Positions 6,588 through 15,042 of a DNA stretch of 64,000 nucleotides are shown here, piece after piece (position 1 is the stretch's first letter; each line of letters begins with the position of its first letter). The translations under genes were made by a program, and so were the position numbers. Location of the stretch: the NCBI RefSeq assembly GCF_035999195.1, contig NZ_DASYGY010000009.1, forward strand, positions 1 through 64,000, read 5' to 3'. Source of the stretch: Pseudoxanthomonas sp. Its GTDB lineage: Bacteria; Pseudomonadota; Gammaproteobacteria; Xanthomonadales; Xanthomonadaceae. The notes beneath the pieces were generated by a model. The model did no database searches. It was not told the origin of the DNA and saw only the letters and a program-made list of their open reading frames with translations.

Positions 6588-8576
6588 ATGAGCTATTTCG
6601 TCACGGGCGCCACGGGATTCATTGGCCGTTACCTGGTCGGCAACCTCCTCAAGCGCAGCGGGACGGTCCACGTACTGGTCCGCAAGGACTCGCAGAAGAA
6701 GTTCGACGCCATCGCGAAGAAGGCCGGCTGGGACATGAAGCGCGTGTCCGTGGTGCATGGCGACATGACCAAGCCCAAGTGCGGACTGACGCCCGCGCAG
6801 CTGCGCGCCCTGACCGGCAAGGTGAAGCATTTCTTCCACCTGGCCGCCATCTACGACCTGACCGCCAGCCGCGAGGCGCAGCAGGCCGCGAACATCGGCG
6901 GCACGCAGCATGCGCTGGATCTCGCCGCCGCAGTGAAGGCCGGCTGTTTCCACCACACCAGCTCCATCGCCGCCGCCGGCCTGTACCCCGGCATCTTCCG
7001 CGAAGACATGTTCGAGGAGGCAGAAGGCCTGGACGATCCCTACCTGCGCACCAAGCACGAGTCCGAAGGCCTGGTGCGCCGCGAAACGCGCATCAAGTGG
7101 CGCATCTACCGCCCCGGCATGGTGGTCGGCCATTCGAAGACCGGCGAGATCGACAAGATCGACGGCCCGTACTACTTCTTCACCCTCATCAAGAAACTGC
7201 GCGAACTGCTGCCGCCGTGGATGCCGGTGCTCGGCATCGAGGGTGGACGCATCAACATCGTGCCGGTGGATTTCGTGGCCGATGCGATGGACCACATCGC
7301 GCACAAGCCGAAGCTGGACGGCCACACCTTCCACCTGACCGATCCCGAACCGATGCGCGTGGGCGAAGTGCTGAACACCTTCGCCCGCGCCGGCCATGCA
7401 CCCGAAATGACCATGCGCCTGGATGCGCGCATGTTCGCGTTCGTCCCCGGCGGCATCCGCACCGCGGTCGGCAACCTGCCGCCGGTGCGGCGCTTCATCG
7501 GCATGCTGTTGCGCGACTTCAAGATTCCCAAGGAAGTGCTGAAGTTCATCACCTATCCGACGCGGTTCGACAGCCGCGAGACCGAGCGGGCGCTGAAGGG
7601 CAGCGGGATCGCCGTGCCGCGGCTGGACGACTACGCGTGGCGACTGTGGGACTACTGGGAGCGCCACCTCGATCCGGACCTGTTCGTCGACCGCACGTTG
7701 AAGGGCAAGGTGCGCAACAAGGTGGTGGTCATCACCGGTGGTTCCTCGGGCATCGGCCTGTCCACCGCGCAGCGCGTGGCCGAAGCGGGCGCGACCACGA
7801 TCATCGTGGCGCGCGGCGAGGAGGAACTGTTCAAGGCCCGCGACGACATGAAGAAGGCGGGCGGCAAGGTCTATGCCTACACCGCGGACCTGTCCGACAT
7901 GGCGGACTGCGACCGGCTGGTGAAGACCGTGCTGGACGAGCACGGGCACGTCGACATCCTGATCAACAACGCGGGCCGCTCGATCCGCCGTTCCATCGAG
8001 GCCAGCTACGACCGCTTCCACGATTTCGAGCGCACGATGCAGCTGAACTACTTCGGCAGCGTCCGCCTGATCATGGGCTTCCTGCCGAAGATGACCGAGC
8101 GCCGCAAGGGCCACATCATCAACATCAGTTCGATCGGCGTGCTGGCCAACTCGCCGCGCTTCTCGGCCTACGTGGCGTCGAAGGCGGCGCTGGATGCGTT
8201 CAGCCGCTGCGCGCAGGGCGAACTGTCGGGCAAGGGCATCAGCTTCACCACCATCAACATGCCGCTGGTGAAGACGCCGATGATCGCGCCCACCAAGATG
8301 TACGACAGCGTGCCGACGCTGTCGCCGGAGGAAGCGGCCGACCTGCTGGTCAAGGCGATCATCGAGAAGCCGAGTCGCATCGCCACGCGCCTGGGCATCT
8401 TCGCCGCGCTGGTGAATGCGCTCGCGCCCAAGGCCTACGAGGTGGTGATGAACACCGCGTTCGAGCTGTTCCCGGACTCGGCCGCGGCCAAGGGCGACCG
8501 CAAGGCGATGAAGGAAGCGGCGCCCAGCCAGGAGCAGATCGCGTTCGCGTCGCTGATGCGGGGCGTGCACTGGTAG
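6588..8576 (+). CDS. Two-domain fatty acyl-CoA reductase (alcohol-forming)
   Basis: A 662-residue fusion. The N-terminal half is an extended-SDR/acyl-reductase domain with GATGFIG (G7-G10-G13), active-site Y152-L-R-T-K156 and a REDMFEEAEGLDDPYL segment. The C-terminal half is a classical SDR with TGGSSGIG (383-390), NNAG, and YVASK (528-532). Length, domain order and many motifs match the Marinobacter aquaeolei 661-residue acyl-CoA reductase, which reduces fatty acyl-CoA through the aldehyde to the fatty alcohol with NADPH for wax-ester synthesis. That match is from memory of the family. Gene databases often call it simply an SDR oxidoreductase. It is divergent from ACBP and the TetR gene and lies between two phasin genes. 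No wax-ester synthase is in the window. Confidence 0.85.
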   Translation: MSYFVTGATGFIGRYLVGNLLKRSGTVHVLVRKDSQKKFDAIAKKAGWDMKRVSVVHGDMTKPKCGLTPAQLRALTGKVKHFFHLAAIYDLTASREAQQAANIGGTQHALDLAAAVKAGCFHHTSSIAAAGLYPGIFREDMFEEAEGLDDPYLRTKHESEGLVRRETRIKWRIYRPGMVVGHSKTGEIDKIDGPYYFFTLIKKLRELLPPWMPVLGIEGGRINIVPVDFVADAMDHIAHKPKLDGHTFHLTDPEPMRVGEVLNTFARAGHAPEMTMRLDARMFAFVPGGIRTAVGNLPPVRRFIGMLLRDFKIPKEVLKFITYPTRFDSRETERALKGSGIAVPRLDDYAWRLWDYWERHLDPDLFVDRTLKGKVRNKVVVITGGSSGIGLSTAQRVAEAGATTIIVARGEEELFKARDDMKKAGGKVYAYTADLSDMADCDRLVKTVLDEHGHVDILINNAGRSIRRSIEASYDRFHDFERTMQLNYFGSVRLIMGFLPKMTERRKGHIINISSIGVLANSPRFSAYVASKAALDAFSRCAQGELSGKGISFTTINMPLVKTPMIAPTKMYDSVPTLSPEEAADLLVKAIIEKPSRIATRLGIFAALVNALAPKAYEVVMNTAFELFPDSAAAKGDRKAMKEAAPSQEQIAFASLMRGVHW

Positions 8577-8707
8577 GTGGCGCTGCGGAGTACCCGCAAC
8601 ACTGCGGATATCGGCTTGTCGGCAGGCTGCGTTCCGATAGGGCCTGCGCCTGCTGCGCTGTGGTCATTGCCGGACGGTGAAGGAGGCGTCGCGGAGCGCG
8701 CTGGGCG

Positions 8708-9136
8708 CTATGCGTCCTGCGTGTACGCCCACCGCAACGGCACCGCCTGCAGGTTACGCATATGCAGCGCGAGCGGTTCGATCCGCGACCACAGGAACTC
8801 GCGCAGGTCCGCATCTTCTATCGTCTCGGTCATGGCGCCATGGAAGCAGGCCAGCCAGCCGCTGGCTTCCTCCATGCCGATGCGGAAGGGCAGATGGCGG
8901 GCGCGCAGCATCGGTGCGCCGTGTTTCTGCGTGAACAACGGTGGTCCGCCGAGCCAGCCGCTGAGGAACTCGAACAGCTTCTGCTCGCTGCCTTCCAGCG
9001 ATGCGGGATGTTGCGCGCGCACGGCAGCGGCTTCGGGCAGCGTGTCCATCAACGCATACATGCGCTGCGTCATCCGGCGCAGGCCGGCCTCGCCGCCGAT
9101 GCGGTCGTAAGGTGTGGGAACAGCGGGATCGTTCAT
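8708..9136 (-). CDS. Group II truncated haemoglobin
   Basis: A 142-residue 2-on-2 globin. The TPYDRIGGEAGLRRM start, the proximal histidine H81 in RARHLPF, and a Trp in the G helix (ASGWLACFHGAM) fit the group II (trHbO) class. It is cytoplasmic, binds haem, and probably handles O2 or NO/peroxide. It stands alone between the acyl-CoA reductase (convergent) and the Mrr-like gene (same strand, 84 bp upstream), with no clear functional tie to either. Confidence 0.92.
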   Translation of the reverse strand: MNDPAVPTPYDRIGGEAGLRRMTQRMYALMDTLPEAAAVRAQHPASLEGSEQKLFEFLSGWLGGPPLFTQKHGAPMLRARHLPFRIGMEEASGWLACFHGAMTETIEDADLREFLWSRIEPLALHMRNLQAVPLRWAYTQDA

Positions 9137-9220
9137 CGGATCGGGAGGCGGGGCGGCGGCAGGATCATCCTGCAGCGCTGCCCCCGCGCACAGCGACGGA
9201 GTGTCGCGGTGCGCCGGCGA

Positions 9221-10174
9221 TCACATCGTCCTGCACTGGCGCCAGCGCACCGGTTCGCTGCTGCCCGGTGGCGGGTTGAGCTGTACGCGGGTCGCGCGCA
9301 GGGCCGGGTAGCGCTCCAGTTCCAGGCAGATCCACGGCCAGATCTCCTTCTCGCTGGCGGTGCGGTCGATGCTCAGCGTCAGCTTGGTCTGCCAGACCCC
9401 GCGGGTGATGCCGGGCGTCTTCGACAGGGCCTTCAGGACATCGCGCATCTGCGCTTCCAGCTCTTCGTCGGTGGGCTCGCGGAAGCTTTCCTGCGGGACG
9501 GCCGGCGTCGCCGGTGCCGCCGGCGTGGCCGGGCGTGCCACGCGGGTGGGGCTCGCGGGTTCCGCGTCCTCGCGGACCGTCGGATAGACGTTCGACCAGG
9601 CCGCCATCGCCAATGCGCCCAGGGTCACCGCGCCGAGCCACGAGATGCCCGTGTGGCGCTTGGCGCGGCTGGTGGCGTAGTGGGCGATCTGCTCGCGCAG
9701 GGCGGGCTCGATCAGGTGGCGCACTTCCGGCCACAGCCGTGGACCGTCGAGCAGTTCGATGCTGGTGCCCTGCGCGGCGTCTCGCCCTTCCTTCTCGACC
9801 TTGCCCTCGGTGGCGAGGATGCCGCCGCGCGCGGCGCCCAGGCGGATGCTCGCGGCCAGTTCCTGCACCGGTGCCGCGGCGATGCGGTAAGCCGACCCAT
9901 GCTTGCAGGACAGCAACCAGCGTTCTTCGCCCCGGGCGAGCAGGAAGGTCGACTGCGGTTCGCGCGATTCCTGCTGGTCCGGCGTCGCTTCCACCAGGCC
10001 ACGGCGTGCCATCGCGGCCAGCACGAGCTTCGAAAATTCGCGCCAGCGCAGTCCGGACAGGGCGTGCAGTCCATACGACATTTCGTCGCGGGGGCGACGG
10101 ATCAGCCAGAGATAAACCGTGGCGGCGGTGCCGCTCACAAGGGTGACGGCCAAGCCGATGAGCCAGATGGACAT
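9221..10174 (-). CDS. Membrane-anchored Mrr/REase-fold protein with degenerate active site
   Basis: A 317-residue protein with one N-terminal membrane helix (about residues 3-24). A restriction-endonuclease-like (Mrr_cat) domain follows at ~38-150 (LSGLRWREFSKLVLAAMARRGL, STFLLARGEERWLLSCKHG). There is a second hydrophobic segment around 170-190, a Pro/Ala linker at ~200-230, and a C-terminal soluble domain. In active Mrr nucleases the core is D-x(n)-(E/Q)-x-K. Here the E/Q-x-K place reads S-C-K, and the expected upstream acidic residue is not in its usual position. The enzyme may therefore be inactive, or use the fold for binding. No methyltransferase or other restriction gene is nearby. Confidence 0.7.
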   Translation of the reverse strand: MSIWLIGLAVTLVSGTAATVYLWLIRRPRDEMSYGLHALSGLRWREFSKLVLAAMARRGLVEATPDQQESREPQSTFLLARGEERWLLSCKHGSAYRIAAAPVQELAASIRLGAARGGILATEGKVEKEGRDAAQGTSIELLDGPRLWPEVRHLIEPALREQIAHYATSRAKRHTGISWLGAVTLGALAMAAWSNVYPTVREDAEPASPTRVARPATPAAPATPAVPQESFREPTDEELEAQMRDVLKALSKTPGITRGVWQTKLTLSIDRTASEKEIWPWICLELERYPALRATRVQLNPPPGSSEPVRWRQCRTM

Positions 10175-10393
10175 GCGTCGCGGATGCGTTGTTGTTATTA
10201 GACCCGCGATTCTACCGGGCCGGCCCCGTACGTGTCTGTGCCCGATGGCGACAGGGGGAGGGCGGCGGGCTATGAAGCGCCCGCCAGTCCGAAGCCGTAA
10301 GGGGAGGGGAGCAAACGAACTTCGATGGACTGGCGGGCGGAATGATTGTTACGTCATTCGATGCTGCCGCGCAACAATTTTTCATTCAGAAAA

Positions 10394-10413
10394 GCACACG
10401 AAAAATCGTGTGC
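10394..10413 (-). terminator. Intrinsic terminator of the second phasin gene
   Basis: GCACACGA / TCGTGTGC stem with a 4-base loop, read on the minus strand 4 bases after the phasin stop and followed by TTTTCT. The stem is short, but the layout is classical. Nothing else is recognisable between 10175 and 10393. Confidence 0.8.
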
Positions 10414-10417
10414 GACC

Positions 10418-10981
10418 TTATGGTGCGGCCTTCCTGCGCGGCGCACGTTTTGCGGGCGTTTTCTTCGCCGCGGGCGCCGGTTTCTTGACGCTGGCGGCCT
10501 TGCGCGGACGCGCCGCACGGGCCGGTTTGGCCGACGGCGTGCCACCGAGCTTGCGCAGTTCCGCATTGAGCGCGTCCACGCGGTCGATCAGCGCGGAAAG
10601 ATCCTCGCGGCTGGGCACCTCCAGGCGGCGCAGTGCGCGGTGCACCCGTTCCTCGAAGACTTTCTCCAGCCGGTCCCAGGTGTCGGAGGCGCGCTCACGC
10701 GCCTGGCCGACCGTGGTCTCGACCGCGTCGCGCACGGCCTGCGCCTTGCCACCGGCGGCCTTGCGCGTGAGGTGTTCCAGGGACAGGCCTTCCTTCACCA
10801 GCGTCTCGAACAGTTTGGTGCCTTCGGCCTGGGCGCGCCCGAAGGCTCCCACGCCGGCCAGCCATACCTGCTGCGCCGATTCGCCAAGACGCTTCGACAT
10901 CTGTTCGGCCTGCGCCTGCAGGTCCTCGTTCTTGGAAGCGGAAGCGGTCTTCTTGCGTGCGGATTTCTTCAGCGTGGCCAT
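10418..10981 (-). CDS. Phasin-family granule-associated protein with basic tail (187 aa)
   Basis: The second phasin of the locus. Residues ~18-135 form a long Ala/Gln/Glu-rich amphipathic helix region (QAEQMSKRLGESAQQVWLAGVGAFGRAQ...). A short heptad stretch follows (LSALIDRVDALNAELRKL), then a C-terminal Lys/Arg/Ala/Pro tail from residue ~150. This is the PhaF-like architecture: a granule-coating domain, an oligomerising coiled coil and a DNA-binding tail. It shares the V-WLAG-GA/GL-G segment with the phasin at 3712. It lies upstream of, and is oriented away from, the acyl-CoA reductase, and follows the patatin gene on the same strand after 94 bp. It ends in its own terminator. Confidence 0.88.
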   Translation of the reverse strand: MATLKKSARKKTASASKNEDLQAQAEQMSKRLGESAQQVWLAGVGAFGRAQAEGTKLFETLVKEGLSLEHLTRKAAGGKAQAVRDAVETTVGQARERASDTWDRLEKVFEERVHRALRRLEVPSREDLSALIDRVDALNAELRKLGGTPSAKPARAARPRKAASVKKPAPAAKKTPAKRAPRRKAAP

Positions 10982-11075
10982 GGCGTTCCGTCATTGGAGG
11001 GAGGGGTGAGTGCGGGCCAGAATCGGCGCCGCGTCTAGAGTTTTCACACCAGCGGGTGACGCATCCGTGATCGGC

Positions 11076-12320
11076 TCAGGAGCGTCGCGCCGCGCGATGG
11101 CGCGACACCAGCTGGTCCACGTCGTCCAGCGCACGGCGCAGGCGGGCGGTGGTTTCGGTCATGCGCGGCGTCACGTCCAGCCCGTCGAGGATCGAACGAT
11201 GGCGATCGTTGACGATGTCGTCGTGGTAGCGGATGCCATGCGCGGCCAGCATCGGCTTGAGCACGGCGGCGCGCTTGCGCAGGTCGGCCAGCGTGTTGCG
11301 GTAGGCCAGCTGGCAGACGCGGTGACGCGAGGAGAAGCTGAAGAGGTTGGTGAAGAACAGCTCGCTGTCGTCGGCATTGGGCTCGAACACCAGCTGGTCG
11401 ATATTCGGATACCGGTGCGGATACTTCTCCATGCCGATCTGCATGCGCGACTGCAGCAGCGTGCGCAGCGTCTGCGACAGCACGGCCGGCAGGCCGCCGC
11501 TGGCCAGCCCGACCTGTTCGGCCTCGTCCGCCTGCGGGGTGGCCTGGTTGGCGTCGAACGGCACCAGCGGGTTGATGCCGATCATCAGGTCGATGCCGCG
11601 GTCGAGCACGGTGCTCGCGTGCATGGTGCGGCGCAGGGCGCCGTCGAGGAAATGCCGGCCGCCGATCTCCACCGGCGGGTACAGGCCGGGCAGGGCGGAA
11701 CTGGCCTGCACGGCGCGCGAGATCGGGATGTCGTCCCAGCCCTCCTCGCCGAATCGCACCGCCTCGCCGCTGTCCAGGTCCACCGCGACCACGAACAGGT
11801 CGGCCTCCAGGGTGCGGAAATCGTTGCTGCGGCCGCGCCGGGTGAAGATGTCGCGCAGGAAGCGCTCGACTTCCTCGTTGTCGAAGATGCCGGTGGGCAC
11901 CAGGCCGCCGAAGCGCAGGAACAGGTCCGACCAGCGCGTGGCCCGGCGCGGGTTTCGCATCAGCCGCGCCAGCCAGTCGGCGTACAGGCCCGGCAGGCTG
12001 GCGGCGCGTCGCAGATATTCGCCGACGTTGGGGCGAAGGAAAGTCTCGGGACGGAACTCGGCGTCGTCGCTGGTGCCGGTGATGAAGATGCGGCACATCT
12101 CGGCCGTGCCCATCCGGTTGGCCAGCCCGGCCGCGAGGAACGCCCCGGAACTGACGCCCACGTAGCAGTCCATGCGGGTCAGGTCCAGGCCGTCCAGCGC
12201 TTCGTCCAGCGCACGCAGCGCGCCCAGTTCGTACATGCCGCCGATGGGGCCGCCGCCGGCGATGGCCAGCCCGATCTTGCCGTTGTGGCTCCGTTGCCGC
12301 GCGCTGTGGATCGAAAGCAT
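11076..12320 (-). CDS. Patatin-like phospholipase / lipid-body lipase (414 aa)
   Basis: Patatin-family serine hydrolase. The oxyanion loop GGGPIGG (22-28), nucleophile motif G55-V-S57-S-G59, and the catalytic Asp in FLDGALRR form the Ser-Asp dyad. There is no signal peptide, so it acts in the cytoplasm or on the inner face of the membrane. Patatins release fatty acids from phospholipids or neutral lipids. In this neighbourhood (phasins, acyl-CoA reductase, ACBP) an inference would be turnover of a storage lipid. It is about 60 residues longer than minimal patatins, with a C-terminal extension that keeps the conserved Tyr-rich segment. The gene is divergent from the FFLEELY-motif gene. Confidence 0.9.
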   Translation of the reverse strand: MLSIHSARQRSHNGKIGLAIAGGGPIGGMYELGALRALDEALDGLDLTRMDCYVGVSSGAFLAAGLANRMGTAEMCRIFITGTSDDAEFRPETFLRPNVGEYLRRAASLPGLYADWLARLMRNPRRATRWSDLFLRFGGLVPTGIFDNEEVERFLRDIFTRRGRSNDFRTLEADLFVVAVDLDSGEAVRFGEEGWDDIPISRAVQASSALPGLYPPVEIGGRHFLDGALRRTMHASTVLDRGIDLMIGINPLVPFDANQATPQADEAEQVGLASGGLPAVLSQTLRTLLQSRMQIGMEKYPHRYPNIDQLVFEPNADDSELFFTNLFSFSSRHRVCQLAYRNTLADLRKRAAVLKPMLAAHGIRYHDDIVNDRHRSILDGLDVTPRMTETTARLRRALDDVDQLVSRHRAARRS

Positions 12321-12398
12321 GTACTACCCGTGATGACCTTGCCGCCCGAGTGTAGCCGACCACCCGCCGGGTTGCGGTGCTCGCGTCGGGTCCGGATC

Positions 12399-13124
12399 AT
12401 GACCCCCATGGCCCGAACGAATCCGCTGATCGAACGCGTGGGCAGGCGCCTGGCCTGGCACCAGGCCGCGCACGACCCCGACCACGAGCCGCGCAACCGG
12501 CTGCGCTGGCTGCCCGAGGTGCGGCGCTGGCAGGCGGCGCGGCTGGAAGCGAGCTTCGCGCACTTCCTGAACGATCCGAAGCGGCGCGCGGCGGCGATGT
12601 TCTTCCTCACCGACGTCTACGGCGACCACGATTTCAGCGGGCGCGACGCCAACGTCGCCAAGGTCATGCCGATGATGCAGCGCCTGCTGCCCGGCGCGGT
12701 GCTGGAAACCGTCGCCCACGGCATCGAGCTGGGCGTGCTGACGCATGCCCTGGACATGCGCATGGCCGAGGCGTTGCACAGGCTGGCGCCGACCCGCCGC
12801 AAACTCGATGTCGAGCTGTACGGCCAGGCCTATCGTGAGGTGGGCCTGCCGCGGTTGCGCAGGCACCAGATCGACCTGATCGCGGAAGTGGGGGTGGGCC
12901 TGGCGCGGGCAGTGAAAACGCCCGGCGTGGCCACGCTGCTCAAGCTGTCGCGCGGCCCGGCCAAGGCGACCGGGTTGGGCGAATTGCAGGGCTTCCTGGA
13001 GCGCGGGTTCGCGGCCTTCGCCGCGCTGGGCGACGGCAAGGCGTTCGTGCGCGACATCGAACGGGCGGAGCGGACGGTATCGCGCCGGCTGTTCGCGGGC
13101 GATCCGGACCCGTTCCGCGACTAG
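12399..13124 (+). CDS. FFLEELY-motif family protein (241 aa)
   Basis: A cytoplasmic, mostly helical protein of the family named for a conserved FFLxxLY-like motif; here it reads MFFLTDVYGDHDFSGRD (about residue 67 on). Function is unknown, though in related genomes it sits near PHA and phasin genes. The start is ATG 12399 (MTPMARTN) or the second ATG 9 bases on. The upstream DNA separating it from the divergent patatin gene is only 78 bp. Its stop codon overlaps the stop of the convergent PHA-regulator-like gene in the four bases CTAG. Confidence 0.75.
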   Translation: MTPMARTNPLIERVGRRLAWHQAAHDPDHEPRNRLRWLPEVRRWQAARLEASFAHFLNDPKRRAAAMFFLTDVYGDHDFSGRDANVAKVMPMMQRLLPGAVLETVAHGIELGVLTHALDMRMAEALHRLAPTRRKLDVELYGQAYREVGLPRLRRHQIDLIAEVGVGLARAVKTPGVATLLKLSRGPAKATGLGELQGFLERGFAAFAALGDGKAFVRDIERAERTVSRRLFAGDPDPFRD

Positions 13125-13396
13125 TCGAACTTCTCGCTCAGCACCCGGCGGATCTCGGCCTCGATCGGGCCCTTCATCGCCGACAGCAGGAAACCCAGGT
13201 TGGCGGTGACCCGCAGCTTGTCGGCGAGCAGGGCGATCTTGCCGTCCACGCCGGAGCGGCTGAAATTCAGCGTGTCGCCGTCCCAGCCGTACTCCATGTC
13301 GAAGCGTTCGGCCAGTTTCTTCGCCACGCCTTCGATGGCCTTGCGCGCCTGCGCGGGCGATTTGGAATGCGGGTGCTGGATATCGATGCTGGCCAT
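13121..13396 (-). CDS. Polyhydroxyalkanoic acid system (PHA_gran_rgn) family protein
   Basis: A 91-residue protein whose IDIQHPHSKSPAQARKAIEGVAKKLAERF start and GKIALLADKLRVTANLGFLL middle match the family annotated as PHA granule regulator / PHA system protein. The START-like small fold may bind a hydrophobic ligand. I took MASIDIQ at 13396 as the start; an in-frame extension to 13450 lacks a ribosome site. The gene is convergent with the FFLEELY gene, the two sharing CTAG, and completes a cluster of granule-type genes spread over 10 kb. Confidence 0.82.
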   Translation of the reverse strand: MASIDIQHPHSKSPAQARKAIEGVAKKLAERFDMEYGWDGDTLNFSRSGVDGKIALLADKLRVTANLGFLLSAMKGPIEAEIRRVLSEKFD

Positions 13397-13494
13397 GCGC
13401 GGCTCCGGTGACGAGCGGCTATTCTGCGCGGCGACGCGTGAAGATGCCAAGCCGGGGCTGCCGGTCCCGCGCCAACCTGCTAGGCTCCCGTCGC

Positions 13495-14298
13495 GTGCAG
13501 AACCTCAGACTTCATTTCAGCAACCGTCCCGCGCCCGACCGGCCGCTCACCACCGGCGTGCACCGCATCGTGCGCGAAGCGGCCGGCACGATCGGCGTCG
13601 GTGACGCCCTGCAGGGCGCGCTGCTCGCGCAGATCTGCGTGGACCGGCGCGGCCTGTGGCTGCAGGTGGCCAACGGCATGCGCGGCGTGCACATCAACGG
13701 CCGGCCGGTCAGGCGGATGGCGGTGTTGCGGCCCGGCGACGCGGTGTTCGTGGAAGGCGTGGAACTGCTGCTGCAATCCGGTTACGCGTCGGCGGTCGAC
13801 CTGCGCGACAGCGATGCAGGCCAGGGTGATATGCGGGTGGTCCTGCGTGGCCTGGGCGGCAAGTACCACGGCAGGAGCGTATCGCTGGAGCAGCCGCGCA
13901 TCGTGGGCCGCGCCCGCGATGCCCACATCCGCATCGACGATCCCGGATTCGCCGAACGGCATGCCCGCCTGGAACTGCGCGGCGAGCGCGTGCTGCTGCG
14001 CGATCTCGGCTCGGCGGAAGGCACCAGGGTCAATGGCGTGGCGGTGCGCGATGCCCTGCTGGTGGCCGGCGACCAGGTGGTGTTCGATGCGCAGCACCGT
14101 TTCGTGCTCGAAGTGCCGTGGATGCCCAGCGCGAAGCCGGAGGACGCCGTGCCGGTGGACGACACCGGCGCCGTGCCCGCGGATGCCGCCATGACGGACA
14201 CGCCTGCCGCGTCGATGCTGCGCTGGCCGTGGCTGCTGATCGCGGCCCTGCTGATGGCGGGCGCGCTCAGCGCGTTGCTGCTGTTCGGCGCGGGCTGA
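13495..14298 (+). CDS. FHA-domain protein with C-terminal membrane helix
   Basis: About 267 residues from a GTG start at 13495 (VQNLRLHFSNRPAP); an ATG at 13444 is an alternative. Residues ~25-85 form a weak FHA-like or insertion domain. Residues ~120-205 form a clear FHA domain (VGRARDAHIRIDDPGFAERHARLE, then GSAEGTRVNG), which normally reads phosphothreonine. The usual S-R-x-H is A-E-R-H here, so the phosphate contact may be altered. A single hydrophobic helix ends the chain (about 246-264), which puts the FHA domain in the cytoplasm as a tail-anchored protein. No Ser/Thr kinase gene is adjacent. Its last 32 bases overlap msrQ on the opposite strand. Confidence 0.8.
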   Translation: MQNLRLHFSNRPAPDRPLTTGVHRIVREAAGTIGVGDALQGALLAQICVDRRGLWLQVANGMRGVHINGRPVRRMAVLRPGDAVFVEGVELLLQSGYASAVDLRDSDAGQGDMRVVLRGLGGKYHGRSVSLEQPRIVGRARDAHIRIDDPGFAERHARLELRGERVLLRDLGSAEGTRVNGVAVRDALLVAGDQVVFDAQHRFVLEVPWMPSAKPEDAVPVDDTGAVPADAAMTDTPAASMLRWPWLLIAALLMAGALSALLLFGAG

Positions 14299-14896
14299 AC
14301 CTCTTCCACACGCGCCAGCCGAGCAGGACCGCCAGGATGGCGGCATACAGCAGTGGCTCGCGTATGTCCGATTTCACCAGCCACCAGAAGTGCAGCACCG
14401 CCAGCACGCCGATGGCGTAGACGAGCTTGTGCAGCTGGCCCCAGCGGCGCCCGAGCCGGCGCATCAAGCCCTGCGTCGAGGTGATGGCCAGCGGCACCAG
14501 CAGCAGCCACGCGGCGAAGCCGACGGTGATGTAAGGACGTTTGACGATCTCCTCGAAGATCTGCGTCCAGTAGCCGCGCAGGTCCAGGCCCAGGTACACG
14601 GCCAGGTGGAGCGTGGCATAGAAGAATGCGTACAGCCCCAGCATGCGCCGGAAGCGCAGCAGCACCGGTTGGCCGGTCAGCTGCCGCAGCGGCGTGACCG
14701 CCAGCCCGATCATCAGCATCCGCAGCGCCCAGAGGCCGGTGCGGTGTTCGATCTCCGCCACGGGATCGGCCCCGAGTGCGTCGCTGCCGTTGCGCCACAC
14801 GTCATGGAACTGCCAGGCCAGGATGGCCAGTGGCGTCAGCGCGAGCGCATGGACCAGGGTCTTGGCGGCAATCAGGCGCGGGGAGGTCTCGGGCAT
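14267..14896 (-). CDS. msrQ: MsrQ, haem-binding membrane subunit of periplasmic methionine sulfoxide reductase
   Basis: A 209-residue membrane protein with about six hydrophobic helices and conserved His residues (ATLHLAVYLGLDL, LHKLVYAIGVLAVLHFWW) that hold haem. It passes electrons from the respiratory chain to MsrP. The length and the RRMLGLYAFFYATLH block are typical of the family (formerly YedZ). It follows msrP on the same strand but is separated by 448 bp of repeats, which is unusual because the pair is normally contiguous or overlapping. Whether the two remain cotranscribed is uncertain. Confidence 0.94.
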   Translation of the reverse strand: MPETSPRLIAAKTLVHALALTPLAILAWQFHDVWRNGSDALGADPVAEIEHRTGLWALRMLMIGLAVTPLRQLTGQPVLLRFRRMLGLYAFFYATLHLAVYLGLDLRGYWTQIFEEIVKRPYITVGFAAWLLLVPLAITSTQGLMRRLGRRWGQLHKLVYAIGVLAVLHFWWLVKSDIREPLLYAAILAVLLGWRVWKRFSPRRTAATR

Positions 14897-15042
14897 GCGG
14901 GATGGTGATGGTGTCGGTGTCGGAAGGCGATGATGTCAGGTGCGCGACGATGTCGGGAGGCGGGCGACGTCAGCGCCTGCAGGTCCGAGTCCCAAGGGGG
15001 TGACCCCCGTCCCCACGCCCGTCGTGCAGAACCCTCGAGAAG

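Noticed and set aside
6489..8570. A 693-codon open frame opposite the acyl-CoA reductase
   Set aside because: Composition is the mirror of the real gene (His/Arg/Gln-rich), with no known motif. The plus-strand frame has clear SDR motifs on both halves.
13121..13124. CTAG shared by the two stop codons as a functional overlap
   Set aside because: The four-base convergent overlap is just the palindrome CTAG; it has no clear consequence beyond tight packing.
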